From the NCBI GenBank assembly GCA_015847255.1, contig JADLZK010001135.1, positions 1 to 64,000 on the forward strand: a stretch of 64,000 bases of DNA. The letters run 5' to 3'. Position numbers and translations under genes: made by a program. Shown one piece after another: positions 48,846-60,769 of the stretch. A model generated the notes under the pieces. The model saw only the letters and a program-made list of their open reading frames with translations, was not told the DNA's origin and searched no databases. This DNA comes from Hyparrhenia diplandra (taxonomy: Eukaryota; Streptophyta; Magnoliopsida; Poales; Poaceae). Every line of letters begins with the position of its first letter. The first letter of the stretch is position 1.

Positions 48846-49282
48846 AATAAACCACTTAACCATACACAAATCAGTCTTCTGCTTCGCTGCTTCTCCTTGA
48901 AGCACACTCCTTATTGTAGGCTGATCACCTGGGCCAGTTCTAGTCCTGAAGAAAATGTCAATGCTAGGAGTGGTATTGCCTCCTTTTCTACCTCTGTTTG
49001 ATGCAGCGACACGTCGAGATGAGGCTGCTGCACCAGTATTGGGGACATCACAGGCTGCTGCTGCTGGTTCTGAACATGCGGACCATGACGGGGCGGCAGG
49101 ATGTGCGAGAGGTTTGGCCGGAACTCGAATATTCCAGGGTCAAACCATCCGCCCCGGCCCAGCTGGCCTGCCCTCGTGCCTGTAACGAACAAACCTCAAA
49201 TCGGATCCGACGGTAGAGGCACTCTTACCGAAGAAACCCAATATCCCATCTAACGCTAGAAAACAGATCCCCATCCATAGGC

Positions 49283-49292
49283 CTATATAAAA
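49283..49292 (+). promoter_or_regulatory. TATA box of the 174-aa gene
   Basis: ctatataaaa lies 125 bp upstream of the ATG at 49417. A leader rich in ccgccg and caccatctccg repeats follows. Confidence 0.7.
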
Positions 49293-49416
49293 CAGCGGCT
49301 GGCTGCCGCCGCCGCAGCAACCCCCCACCATCTCCGTCTCGCCGCCGCAGCCGCAACAACCCCCACCATCTCCGGCGGCGCACCATCTCCGTCTCGCCGC
49401 CGGCAAAAGGGAAAAG

Positions 49417-49941
49417 ATGGTCCAGGTTAGCATCTCCTGCCATGCCAACCTCCAAGCCCTGCAGGACCGCTCCGATAGGCGCATGTTTCTAAAGCTCGTC
49501 TCTCTGGAGTCCGTGGGCATAGCGACCGACTCGTATGCACTCCTCCGCAACCTGATTGAGCGGAGGAACTGGCGATGCCCCCAGATCGGTCTCCTCTCGT
49601 TCGTGGCAGGCGTCGCGCTGGAGCTCCACAAGATGAAGCATCATCTGTCCTCCCTCAAGGATGCCATGGATGGCTTCCCGAAAGCCCTCATACTCCTGAA
49701 GAACTCAGCAGTTGGGCTCGAACATCTGGGGAAGAAAGCTAAGAAACGTCTGGTGGAGGATGGACTGGAGGGTGAGTTCTTAGACAAAGTTAGAGGGGTG
49801 GGCGCAGTGTTAAAGGATAACGCTGATGAGGTACTGAAGGGTACTCACAAATTTGCCTTGTTGCAGGAACGTGTCCCGTCCCTGCTCGTTGGGATCGACG
49901 TTCTGTTGTCGACCCATGTTTATTTCCCTGATCCTGAGTAG
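49417..49941 (+). CDS. Hypothetical protein, 174 aa, intronless
   Basis: I do not recognise the family. The frame is intact from MVQVSISCHANLQALQDRSD to the stop, with a good TATA box and GC-rich leader upstream and an AT-rich 3' flank containing poly-A-signal-like sequence. The protein looks mostly helical, with no signal peptide or membrane span: for example ALLRNLIERRNW, LELHKMKHHLSSLKDAMDGF, GLEHLGKKAKKRLVEDGL and VLKDNADEVLKGTHKFALL. Regular leucine spacing suggests a coiled or helical-bundle fold. It stands head to head with the dead hAT transposase, about 230 bp from the latter's N-terminal coding region. It is one of the few unbroken frames in the window. It may be a lineage-restricted grass gene. 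Confidence 0.65.
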   Translation: MVQVSISCHANLQALQDRSDRRMFLKLVSLESVGIATDSYALLRNLIERRNWRCPQIGLLSFVAGVALELHKMKHHLSSLKDAMDGFPKALILLKNSAVGLEHLGKKAKKRLVEDGLEGEFLDKVRGVGAVLKDNADEVLKGTHKFALLQERVPSLLVGIDVLLSTHVYFPDPE

Positions 49942-52140
49942 ACTATCAGCTGTTTCTTGCCAGCCAGCTCGTGACTGTTATGATGAGTATAGGGTGTAGG
50001 GGTAGCTTGCATAACTCTCAAATGTTGCGATGTGTACTTTTGAGTGGCAACGCCTTTTATGTTTGAATGATGTTAATGGATTTTAAATTTTAAATGATTT
50101 GTATTATGATGCTCTTTTCTCATTTTGTGCAAAGGTATTTTCAGTTAAGATGATTATGTGGAATGACAGCTCCACCACCATCATTTTGTGGAACGGCAGC
50201 TCCACAAATATTACTTAAAAACATGATTTTACTGTACAGTCATATGTATTCTCTTTTGGGAACTAGTCTATATAGTATATGGCCCATGTTAATGCCACGA
50301 TTTCATTTTAGAGATGCACGTGAAAACAACCAAACGATAATATTTTTTATTCAAACTTTAACACAACCCTTTATTACTATTATAAAGTTATGTCTGCCTT
50401 GCCTTTATGTCTGCCTTTACCTTCTAAGGCACACTAGAATGCTTATGCTAACGCTACAATAAAACTTGGATTTGGTGGAAAACATGGAGTGAGGCAGTTC
50501 CAAACAAGCCCCTAAATCAAAGGGTTAATTGGTTTCATACCATTACAATTTTCACGAGTTGGAGATCTACCATTACAATTTTGAATATTCTGAAATATCC
50601 CATTCTCTATTATGTTGGCGCTGAGGACTCGACGTGACCTGCAGGTTAGCTCAATGTTCCTAGATCCCTGACCCTGATTTATTACTTATAAATTGGTGGA
50701 GAGAGCCTAACAATCAGTTGCTTTTTAGGTTTTTTATCTCCAATTTTACTACTGTGTGCGAGATATCTCTTGAGTCTACATCTAATTTTGTTTGAGATCT
50801 CAGCTATCTCCTAAGTCTGGATCTAATAAGAATTTGAGATGATACAGGAGCTTTTCATTTCGCTTGATACTATGAATAGGTTCTGTTCTTTTGCTTATGC
50901 ATACCTGCAATTGATTTTCAATTTTACAATTGTTACTAGCATGTTTTGTATTTCTGGATGTTTAATTTTCCTTAGACTGCAATCCGTATTGAAGTAAACA
51001 ATCAAACATACCAGATCAATAATCGCTGAAAATTACTTTTTCTTGTTCATGTGAGGATCATAAGCTGAAGTTGGTCCGATGGAAATTGAATTAAACATGC
51101 TGTAGCTGTGTGCTCACATTTGTATGTTTTGAGAAGGTTCCGCACTGTAGTGGTTTCGGAAATAAATATGCCATTTGCGGGCATGGTTTGAAAATTACTA
51201 GGACACAGAATGAAGTCACTGTTTGAAATTACCAGTCACATTAGTAGCTACGTGATATATCTGTAACCTTGCCTAACCATGTTTTCTCAGCTATCATGCC
51301 TGTGTCTTTAACTGCAAATTGATATCCTACTCCAGTCTGTATTGTTTTTGTGTAGGACCGATACATTGCTTAAATCTCCCTGGTAGGCCTAGCACAGCAG
51401 CTTAGCAATGATCGGGATGGCACACAATGTAAGCCATTCCCTGTTCGACCTATCACAACAGCTTAGCAATGTGTTTGCTAATATAATGTTAGTAACCTTG
51501 AATCATCTTCATTATATTCTGTTGTTAACTTGATTTTGCTTCCTGTTCTTATCTGTTTTGATAAAAAAAATTGACTGCTTTAAGTGGTGGGAATGTCAGT
51601 AAGCAAACCAATATCTGACATATGTTTGAGAAAACAATGTATCTGTTCAATTAAGTTGGTATATCTAGAAGGAAGATAAGTATCATGTCACCTCACCACC
51701 AATGTTTTCATGAAGTTTATCAATGTTTCTTGGGGTTTCTAGATTCTAGATAATCCTGAGAGAGTATTTGTCAGCTTAATTATCTGCTAACAGCTCTACA
51801 GAATAGTAAGACTTGTATGCTAGTATGCCATAAATATATTAGGACAGATATCAATTGAGCATTTCTTCAGCCACAATAAAGCATTTTATACGAAGACAAG
51901 CCTCAAATTCTATTTTTGAGTAGGGGAAGAGTAGAATGGGAGGGGTGTTGACTAATTCAGGTGAAATATTTGGTGACACATCATTCTTTCAGTCATTAAG
52001 GTAGTCTTGCTTTTATACAAAACTAGCTTTTAACATCACCACCTTGCCTCTATTTGATCTGTAATTTTGCCCGGTACACAAATAGGTGTGATGCATTAAA
52101 AAAAACAGAAAAGAGAGTTGTGTATTTTTTTTTTTGCAAG
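49942..52140. other. AT-rich intergenic, no gene seen
   Basis: No coding segment recognised. An inverted-repeat-like pair (ggcagctccac near 50163-50207, gaggcagttccaaacaagcccc near 50491) hints at an old MITE end, but I could not place its partner. Confidence 0.5.
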
Positions 52141-52149
52141 TGTCCTTTT

Positions 52150-52463
52150 AAATGCATGCCCCCTAGCGTAACAATGGGTTTTGGGGCAGTTGTCTTTTTG
52201 AAAAACATGCCCCCTACTAGGCAATGGGTTTTGGGCAAGTTTTCTTTTAAATGCCCTACGAGGCAATGGGTTTTGGGCAATTGTCTTTTGAAAAGCATGC
52301 CCCCTACTAGGCAATGGGTTTTGGGGCAAGTATTTTTTAAAAAGCATGCCCCCTACTAGGCAATGGGTTTTAGGTCAATTTTATTTTTAATGCATGCCCC
52401 TTAGCAGGCAATGGGTTTTAGGTCAATTTTATTTTCAATGCATGCCCCCTACCAGGCAATGGG
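52150..52463 (+). repeat. Minisatellite, seven units of 44-51 bp
   Basis: Units start at catgcccc near 52155, 52206, 52251 (degenerate), 52296, 52345, 52393 and 52441. Each contains gcatgccccctactaggca, then atgggttttgggcaa and a T-rich spacer. GCATGC is a palindrome at the unit start. Confidence 0.95.
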
Positions 52464-53023
52464 ATGGACTATTAAGTGTTAAGCACTATATTTTGGGGTG
52501 GAGTAAAACTGTTTTTTAGCTCTAATACTGTTTTAGATGAATGCTTGTAAAATGTGACATGCTGTTGTTTCAATGCTGATTAAATGTGACATGGACATGG
52601 GTGGTGTTATTGTATCATCTACACACCACACAGTTTAATTAGTTTAGCTATTCTAAACACCACATAATTTTTTTTTTAAGCAGCAGCTGTGCTATTCTTA
52701 ACTGACCAAAGTCATCTACATAATTGCATGTGTACTATTACTGCAGTCCTAGAAAAATTGTTCCATCATAGTATGCATTTCACCTCACCGCCACATCTGA
52801 GCTTCGGCCTTCATTTATTTTAGTCATATTAATGTAAGATCCTAGGTAATTTTTCACAGCCATTGGGCAAATATATTCATTGAACAAAGCAAATATATAA
52901 CCACACTTTTTTTATGCATGTACTCTGTCCTAAATTATATTGTTCTTATTTTATCTGTGTTTCTATGGGTGCGGTGGGTGCCAGGTGCCGCCCTGCTTTG
53001 CTTTTTGACAATTTTTGCTAATA
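52464..53023. other. Intergenic, no gene seen
   Basis: AT-rich sequence between the minisatellite and the Helitron; nothing recognised. Confidence 0.5.
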
Positions 53024-55349
53024 CTAGGTCAATGCCCGTGCGTTGCTACGGGTATAGGAATATCATAACATAAAACTTAAACAAAATAGAATTATTTTAC
53101 AAACATATCATTTAACTGAATGGAAAGAAAAATCATTAGTATACTTGTGAAAAAACGTTAATTCAACTGGAACTAAATCATATTAACTAATGCATATTCT
53201 TTACATTTCTCATCACGCTGTTTTATATGACAACCACATCATTTCGAAAGGTATCATATTAACTAATGCATATTCTTTACATTTCTCATCACGCTGTTTT
53301 ATATGACAACCACATCATTTTGAAAGGTACACTGATAATTTCATACTTCTGATTGTTCTGTACATGAGAATTCTCGCATGTACATTGGATCTACTGGCGG
53401 TATCAGCTGCGTTATCAGGCTCAGGTACATGTTGCTTATCTTTCTCTGATTTCTTTCGTCTTCCTCATTGAGTTTTCTATTGGCCTGATCGTTCCTCCTC
53501 TTTGCTGCGCTGTTCACTTCTTTTGAATCTCTTTCAACATTAAATGGTAGCTCAATAGCCCTAGAGGTTCATTGAATCAGCAAAAGCGCTACCCTTTTTT
53601 TTTTACCTTTTTCTATGAATCTGATGACCCTGAGACATTGGAAGCTGATTCATTAACCCCATTTGTGATAGATAAAACTCAAAATCCCATCACGTGTCCA
53701 ATATAATGAAGATCCTTAACAAGGGGTGATAATATCAGCCGCTTCAATAATGGTCCCAAGTCACAGATATCACCAGTTTCCTTGGCCAAGCTGCTGTGAC
53801 AATCAACATGCACCAGCCGCTGACACCACATACAGTATCAAACCGGTGACACCACAATGAAAGCTCCATTGCAAGATTCATCCCACAGAAGGAGCAGAAA
53901 GAGTCTTCTTCAGAGTGATCCATGCTATCAATCCATTGCACAGCCCACTGGTGAAGCACATAGTCCAAACCAGCCATAGATACACTTGCAAACCTTGTGT
54001 GAATTATGTGTTCCCCAAGCAGCTTGGATGCACGCCAGCGCCACAGATATCACACTAATGGATGATCCACCTAGAGTACTGAGGTCAAACAGACTTCAAG
54101 CACACGCAGCGGGCACCTTGTCCTTCCATTTCTTGTACCTCTTGGGCCCTGACCTTGATATATAGCCTTATCAGGCTTAAGCTGATGTTCTTGTTCAACT
54201 GATGGATTGTGTAGTAAATTCTCACTACACCAACAAATGCAAAAAGAAACAGTGGCGATTATCACAGACAAATACTCGAGGCGTATGCTGAAATGCCGAC
54301 CGAGCTAGGATGCATCTTGTGTGTCCCTGAACCAACCATCAGGTAAGGAGACAATATAACTGAAACAAATTCAGTGTGGTGATGGGGAGATCGATGGTTC
54401 TACAATACTAATAAGCAATTTTGTGTGCCTGTCATCTAGACTATAGTTATGATTATCTAGTGATGTATTTCTGTTAACCTTTCATTTCAAAGAGGTTGCG
54501 ACTTGTGAGTTCTAAAGTCTGAACCTATGAATAAACACCCTATTCAGTGGCTTGCCAATAAAAAAACAAGAAAAAAAAAATCCCACAAGCCACATACAGC
54601 CTTGAATGAGCCGGCAAGTTGTACACGCTAATTGTTATTCTCACAGTAGAAATCGCAATGAACAGCCAAAAGGTGGGCAGAATTTGCTCTTTATTACATA
54701 TATATAAAGACAGAGCGGGGAAAGGAAATCTTACGATGTCTGGAGACTCAGGACACTTAGGGAGAGGAGGCGGCTCAGGAATCAGGGAATGGGAGGATCA
54801 GAACCAATCTGCTCGTGGTCTGATTCTGATTCTGATTCTCGAACGGTCCGCCTCCTCGCCGGCGCTGCTGCACTTGCCCACGCCGCCCATGAAGCTGCTC
54901 CTCTTTTTCCCCTCGCGACACGCTCCATGTGGACACCGTGCCAATTCATGGCAAGGCGTCTTCCACAGGGGAGATGGGTGGTGGTGCGATGGTGACTGCC
55001 GGGCGGGGAGGGACGGCGAGGCGGCTGGGGTAGCCAAATCAGACGAGACGTGCGCGGCTGGGGTCGATCGTCGAGTCCGACAGAGTCGAGGCATGACGAC
55101 TGGTGCATCATTGCCAGATGGGAGGAGAAGGCCGCCGTCCGCTGTTTGGGAGCGGTTGTAGCGGCGAGGGGAGGAGAAGGCCGGGTCTCCTTGGATCGTG
55201 GCTTGGGACTTTGGGAGCGGTTGTAGCGGAGAGGTTGAGCCCAGCGAAGGAGAGCCGGGCGTTCCCCCCACGGGGCGGGGTCATTAGTAGCCGGGTGAAG
55301 CGATTAACGCTAAGTAGACGATAACATTTGGGTTTTTTTAGTAGTAAGA
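53024..55349 (-). mobile_element. Non-autonomous Helitron, 2.3 kb
   Basis: On the minus strand the 3' end is a hairpin (cccgtagcaacgcacggg, 53052-53035) then cattgac and CTAG at 53027-53024, followed by host T. The 5' end is TCTTACTACTAAAAAAACCC from 55349, preceded by host A. This matches Helitron rules: 5' TC, 3' hairpin plus CTRR, insertion into AT and no duplication. No Rep/helicase frame is present. Inside are possible captured exons on the minus strand (53744-53977, 54071-54271 and GC-rich 54798-55271), none recognised. Confidence 0.7.
53178..53329 (+). repeat. 76-bp perfect-type tandem duplication inside the Helitron
   Basis: tcatattaactaatgcatat starts at 53178 and 53254. The units differ at one base near their ends (catttcgaaagg versus cattttgaaagg). 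Confidence 0.95.
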
Positions 55350-56942
55350 TATGCTATCTGCTACTCTGCTCCTATAGTGAGCAGTCAAGGCTCAAGTCTC
55401 CAATTGCAGTCCAGAACATGTCACTTTGATCCGGCATTTTTTTTTTTTTTTTTTTTTTTTTGCAGATGGTGGCACTCTGCTTGGTACTCTTATAACGACT
55501 ACTCCATCATAGAAATGCTTCTCCGCTAATCCCGCCCATGGTGCATAGTCATATCCTCATCAGGTTTGTCTTGGCAGAGCTAGATACTGACCTCTGACCT
55601 TATTTGCTGCCTCCATCCCAATTTGATTCATGAGACAACACTGAATAGTACATTTTGGTGATGGATTTTGCTTCCGTCAGTAGGATTGCAATATTTTTTT
55701 TTAATATTTTTTAATACAAACTGACATCTATATGCTTAGAGTACGAGATTACAACTATTTACTTTTGTCAACTGAATTGATTATGCAAAATAACTTGAAT
55801 TGCTTATGCAAAAGAACTAAATTTGTTATCAATTATATCAAATCTGCTAATGCAGTAGGAATTGCAGTACAATCTAATATCAGGCGATGCAGAACAATTG
55901 AATCGGTTCTAGTAGCAAAATCTATTTGTTACTGCAATTGAAATTTGAGGCTTGCTCATTTTTTTCCTGGTTCCTCACTATCATCTATGTACTTATCAAG
56001 TCTATTTAATTGTAGGTCTGAGGCAATCAAGCATCAAAATGGATATTTTATGATATCAGATATGGAGTAACCATGTGCAACTTAAAATGTATATATATAC
56101 AGTAGGCATTAGGAAAATATTAGGAATCAGATCTTCTTATGCAGTAAGAAGAGGGATTTGCGGTACCATTTTTTAAGTGAATTGATTATGCAAAATAACT
56201 GAATTTCTTATGCACAATTGTTGAATTGCTTTATCAATTTGTAAGATTTGCTTCTAGTAACAAATCTGATATCAGATGATGCAAAACAACTAAATTTGCT
56301 TTTAAGGAACAGATCTGTTTGGTTCTTTTTTATCATTATGTAATTATAGTCTGATGAAGAAGCTAACTTGGCTGTGGATGAGCAGTTTTTTTGGGGGCAA
56401 AGTAAAAAAAGGACAGCGGGGAAGAAGCTTCCAGGTGGGTGGGTGGCAACGTGGGCCTGGCATCTGCCGGGCCTTTGCCCAGGAAGCGCACAGGCGCCAG
56501 AGAGCTTTTCTTCTGTTTTCCATGCAACCCACAGGATAAAAATGCAGTTTGGGGTCTTTTTTTTTTCCTATATTTGGACTGTGCAAGCCATAAGGCTAAA
56601 TCCTGCACGTGCAGGCGTTAGCCGTCTCCCTAGGGATTCTAAATCGTGTGTATCAACTTCTACATTAATCTCAAGAAGACCAAGGGATGGATTGGAGCAG
56701 GACATACGTCCTGTGAGGGATGCGCTACCACTGTCAGGATCGGTAGTTGACATCTAATCCCCGTCGAGATGGTAGATTGGGACACAGCTAAGGCCGACAT
56801 ATATATCGCGACAGAAGGAAGAGCGAGAGCGAGCACGGAAATTCAGAGGCCTACGGAGAAATGCCGGGCCACCCCGGTCCCCAGATGTCGAGCGAGACCA
56901 GCTACCTATTCTGCCGAGCGACTTTTGCGGGATAGCCTATGA
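55350..56942. other. Intergenic, no gene recognised
   Basis: Poly-T tract at 55438-55461. Repeated phrases such as gaattgattatgcaaaataac (55773 and 56180) suggest an old duplicated repeat. GC-richer DNA at 56400-56500 has overlapping short frames without a motif. Confidence 0.45.
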
Positions 56943-57312
56943 GAGCACTCACAGTGCAGAAACCATGGTAGAGTCTATCCCTATTAATTACAATGCCACG
57001 TAGGACTTTAGATGATGTGGCATGCAATTTAATGAAGAGAGAGAGCTAGAAACGTAGAAACGACGTCTATCTAAGACTCGGCGTCTACGAGCAGTACAAG
57101 GCTGGATGTATTTTTGACAGTAGAGCCTCGTGGCCGTGCGGTAGCTGCCGTGGATGGTGCGCGGCTATTTTTAGGAGCAAAGGATCCGGTGAAGAGAAGA
57201 GATGAATGATTGAAAGACTCTAGGATTTAAGTTTGCACTGTGAAGGATAGTTTCTTGATACAAAATCCAAGAATATAGAAACTACATGATAGTTTATGCA
57301 CTGTGAGTGCCC
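56943..57312. mobile_element. MITE with GRGCACTCACAGTGC ends
   Basis: The left end gagcactcacagtgcagaaa and the reverse complement of the right end, gggcactcacagtgcataaa, are inverted repeats of about 28 bp. TGA flanks both sides, a possible 3-bp duplication. The interior has a second inverted motif (gaaacgtagaaac versus gaaactacatg). Confidence 0.65.
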
Positions 57313-58340
57313 TGAGCTATTTTAGAAAGGGAGATGACGAAGCTGTTGGACTGCGTTTTGTTTCTGATGTTTCAGTCAAATTTAGCAATAGGGAGTGAGG
57401 TAGATATTCTCTTGGAGATGCTCTTAGACCCTTCATGGTGTGTTTCCTCTCTAGTTCAGCCAACCACAAGCTCATCTAACCGTGTGTAGCCTTTTTTTAT
57501 TTCTTTTCTTTCTTCTCTTCTTTATCTCTCTTGTTCTTACTTTCTTCGCCCTTGGAGATAGACAGTTTGAGGGTGAAGTGGAAATGGTGTAATTGAGACA
57601 CACTGAGTTCTCCATCTCGAGCTAACATTTGGGTCCAGGGGAGAGGATGATGACTAATCTAAATGAATTACGTATGGGTGCTCTGGTGGATAGGATAGTC
57701 CGTCAGGGCGTCAGACGATTTGTCATAATCTATTTTAGGGATTTTGGATTTAAGATAAAGAGACTAAAATTGGGATTCTATTATAGTTCACAAAGGTCTT
57801 ACGAAGTTAGGACTCACTTAAAGCTCAAAGATCACTTCTTGTACGATAATGCTATAGCCAAGATCAAAACTCATGTTGACTAGGCTTGACTTGGGTTGAG
57901 GGTGTATTAGGGGAGGGCGGTGTTAACGGCCAAATCTGGGGTCCTTGTCCACTGGGAGTTGAGATCCTGAGATTGTCCACCACAGGATGATGCCCCAAGG
58001 AGATTTGCACCAATTGACGAGACTGTCCACCACATGAGGAGGACCAAGGAGGTTAGGTTCTCGGGCCAAGGTTGATAAAAACTCACAATCCAACCACGTT
58101 ATGGTATGTAGCAAGAGTTCAGGTTGGAGTCCAAGGGAGGTGTTGGTTAGGGTTCTGAGCTTGGGCGATTTTGATCATAGCATATTGGAATCTAGTATCC
58201 GATCCCATACAAAGAAGATCTCATCATATCCATACATACTTGATGTGGGACAGATTCGAAACCATGTGTATTGATTATCCTCATGACCAAATAAATTTGA
58301 CAAGACAAATCTATATACAACAACATGTGCACTCACCAAA
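57313..58340. other. Intergenic, no gene seen
   Basis: No recognisable gene. A frame at 57629-57883 is basic and of unknown origin. Pyrimidine-rich tract near 57490-57550. Confidence 0.45.
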
Positions 58341-58590
58341 CAATGAAACAAGTGGTCTATAGATCAAACGATGAAACAAGTGGTCTATTTGGATGAACTA
58401 GGACCGTTGATTAGCTAACTAGTAATATCACTAGTTCTGATAGTTAGGTTCTATGCACTAGTGAACTAACAACTAGTTGAGTTTTGGATTATTAGTTGTT
58501 AGTCCACTCATTAGTCCACCTGTTTGGATCCTCATCGACTAAACATTAGTCAACTACTTGTTAGTTTATAGGATCCAAACAGGCCCCTAG
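58341..58590. repeat. 27-bp direct repeat and adjoining MITE-like inverted repeats
   Basis: aacaatgaaacaagtggtct near 58340 recurs as aacgatgaaacaagtggtct 27 bp later. The following stretch holds cctgtttggatcc (58519-58531) and its reverse complement ggatccaaacagg (58571-58583), the terminal motif of a common grass MITE type. Element limits are unclear. Confidence 0.45.
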
Positions 58591-59143
58591 AGTTGTAGAG
58601 TTGAACGACTTATGCTTTAAACAAAGCAAAGTGCAAGTATAGAGCAACCACAAGGAATAATCTCAAAAAAAAATGTTCAGGGTAGATGAGTGGGTGTGGG
58701 CTTCTAGTTGTTTTTTTATGTGTTAAGTGGGTCCTATATCTTGATCCATTTTTAGCTACAACATTGTAGCAATGATAATAACTATAGACTATTGTCACAG
58801 GTCACACCCATATGGACTATGTGGTCCACAAACATTGTGGTTCCTCCAGTGGCCGGAGACAGGAGCTGCTTGACCAGGACTATCCGGGCAGTTGGTGTCG
58901 CGCAGCGCACGAACCGGGTGAAGTTTGAAACCCTAGGCAACGCATCTAAACCTGTTGACTGCCACAATTGTTTTAAGGAGATGACCGACGACCCATGCGA
59001 CCATGCACCCACCAAAGGAGTCGGGTCAGGTCTCGTGCACACCCACATATTGCAGTTAAGGCCGCCGCTAGGCCCTAAATGAAATGACATAACGGTGCAT
59101 GCTGCTCCGTGCGCCGCTGCCCACTTTTACAGTTAGTTGCTTA
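58591..59143. other. Intergenic, no gene seen
   Basis: Overlapping opposite-strand frames at 58782-59090 have no recognisable domain. Otherwise featureless. Confidence 0.4.
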
Positions 59144-60213
59144 CTAGCAATCGTACCCGTGCGTTGAAATGGGAGAAGAAATATTAAGAAATCATGAACA
59201 CCTAGACATTGTCCTCACGGTTCCTAAGTCTTGACTAGTGCTTGCTCACTATAATTGTTACTATGGCAATAAAATATAATTGTACATCACATATCACTTG
59301 TACATGATCTGTAATGTGCCTCAGTCTTTACTTTCCTTTATTCTATATAACAGGAGCACACAAATAGGTAATATGTAACAAATGAGCAAAAGGATAGATA
59401 ACATGTAATTACCGTTTTGATTGAATGGGAAAGAGAGTGGCAATCGACGATGTAGGTCAGGTTTGTGACCTGTGGATAGCTGTAGATAGAAGTTGGACCA
59501 TACACTATTGGGCTAGCTGCTGGCCATCAAACTTGTGTTGCCATGCTCTTCTTTGTCCTATACACCTATTTGCCCTTCATTCAGTTCCTCCGTTCAACCA
59601 ATGCTATCACGTAGAACAGCAACGCTACCGTCGATCCAGTCTCATGGTCTTGCCTCTGCACCTCCGATTCTACCCCCACAGATCCTTCAAGCGACCGACA
59701 TGGCTTCTACCGGCGATGGCCTCATGCGATTTGTCACTGCCTCCTTGTCTTCCACCTCCTCGCCTAGTGTCGTCGTCACCTATGGCATTCGCCGTCTAGC
59801 CCAAAGCACACGGCGATGTCGTTGCCCAATCGGGCGGACGAACACGCTTCTCTCAGCGGCGGGCTAGCATCGCGTCCAAAGGCGTTGACGCGTGGTGTTG
59901 CGGTGGTCTTCGCGCCAACTTCATTCAGCGATTGAGGTTTGTTTTCTTTTCAAGATCAATTTCCAATCGGACAGACGATCAATTTCAACATCTGACGAGA
60001 TTCACTACGTCTTGGTTTGATTTGGACTGAGATTTGATTGGCTAACTATTGTGTAGTCCGATTTGGGAGAGTTTCATCTCTTCCCGTTTCTGTTACCGGA
60101 AGTCAATCCAATCGTTGGACTCAACCTCGTTGTCCAAATAAAACCCAGTTGGACTCGCATGCAGATTGAAGGGTGGATGACGGAAATTTCTTCGCTTTAT
60201 TAGTAGATATAGA
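59144..60213 (-). mobile_element. Non-autonomous Helitron, 1.07 kb
   Basis: On the minus strand the 5' end is TCTATATCTACTAATAAAGC from 60213, after host A. The 3' end has the partly paired cccatttcaacgcacggg then tacgattg and CTAG (59147-59144), followed by host T. The ends resemble those of the Helitron at 53024-55349 (shared caacgcacggg), so the two belong to one family. The plus-strand frames at 59425-59867 may be a captured fragment; no domain was recognised. Confidence 0.75.
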
Positions 60214-60769
60214 TATGCAGCCATCCTCGCAACCTTATGCAAGGGATTCTTCGCAAACTAGCGCATTCTGTGTAATGGTTGATACCTTTCAGGGTTGGGC
60301 CGAGAGCACTCGTAGTTAAACATAATTACTAGTGGTGCTAGCTAGCAACAATAACGAAAATGTGATAATCACATTGTCATATTGAAGACAACCTTGGATC
60401 TTATTTGGCAGTGAACTAAGCTCAGTCATTGGATCTGATCGTGTCTATCGTGTCCGCTAAAAAGAAAACCAGCAGTGCCTATGCGCAACCACTATGGGAC
60501 ACGGCCTGCATTTCCGCTTGTGTAGCTGTGATCTCATCAAGATAAAGATAAAGATAAAAATGGGAAATCGGTTACGACTCCTACTTATCTTTGCTATATA
60601 CGAGTACTAGTAGTACGTCTAGCACAACTGCACAAGCGTGGGATCGATGCTAGCTCTAGCTAGCTAGCAGCCGGGAAAACGATGCCTGGCCCGGCCACGC
60701 CGCTCGGGTGGGCGGACGCACCGGGCTGCCACGGCTCGCGGCGGGGAACGATGGAGGTACTGAAAGGTG

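Larger units (their letters stand above)
45626..49190 (-). pseudogene. hAT-family transposase (DUF659 type), interrupted
   Basis: Cuts and pastes hAT transposons. On the minus strand, 48846-49190 gives the N-terminal linker (SNRGRKGGNTTPSIDIFF, then RSVLQGEAAKQKTDLCMVKW). 48213-48671 gives the DUF659 part with PFNASNSIFYQP, GYKGPN and CTVMADRWTDRNRRNLINF. 46560-47186 continues with HCLNLML, FTKGHEIL and DYIDARWDSHFD. 46064-46504 carries the C-terminal dimerisation-type segment (CSASGCEISWSMFEHMHSKK). The acidic end EDADEHDEDAEAEDSDPSY-like tail stops at 45626. It is broken by two insertions (47196-48203 and 48672-48845) and small indels. Outer terminal repeats of the parent element were not found. 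Confidence 0.8.

Noticed and set aside
52150..52463. CRISPR-like array
   Set aside because: Units are directly adjacent with no unique spacers, and the sequence is plant nuclear DNA; it is a minisatellite.
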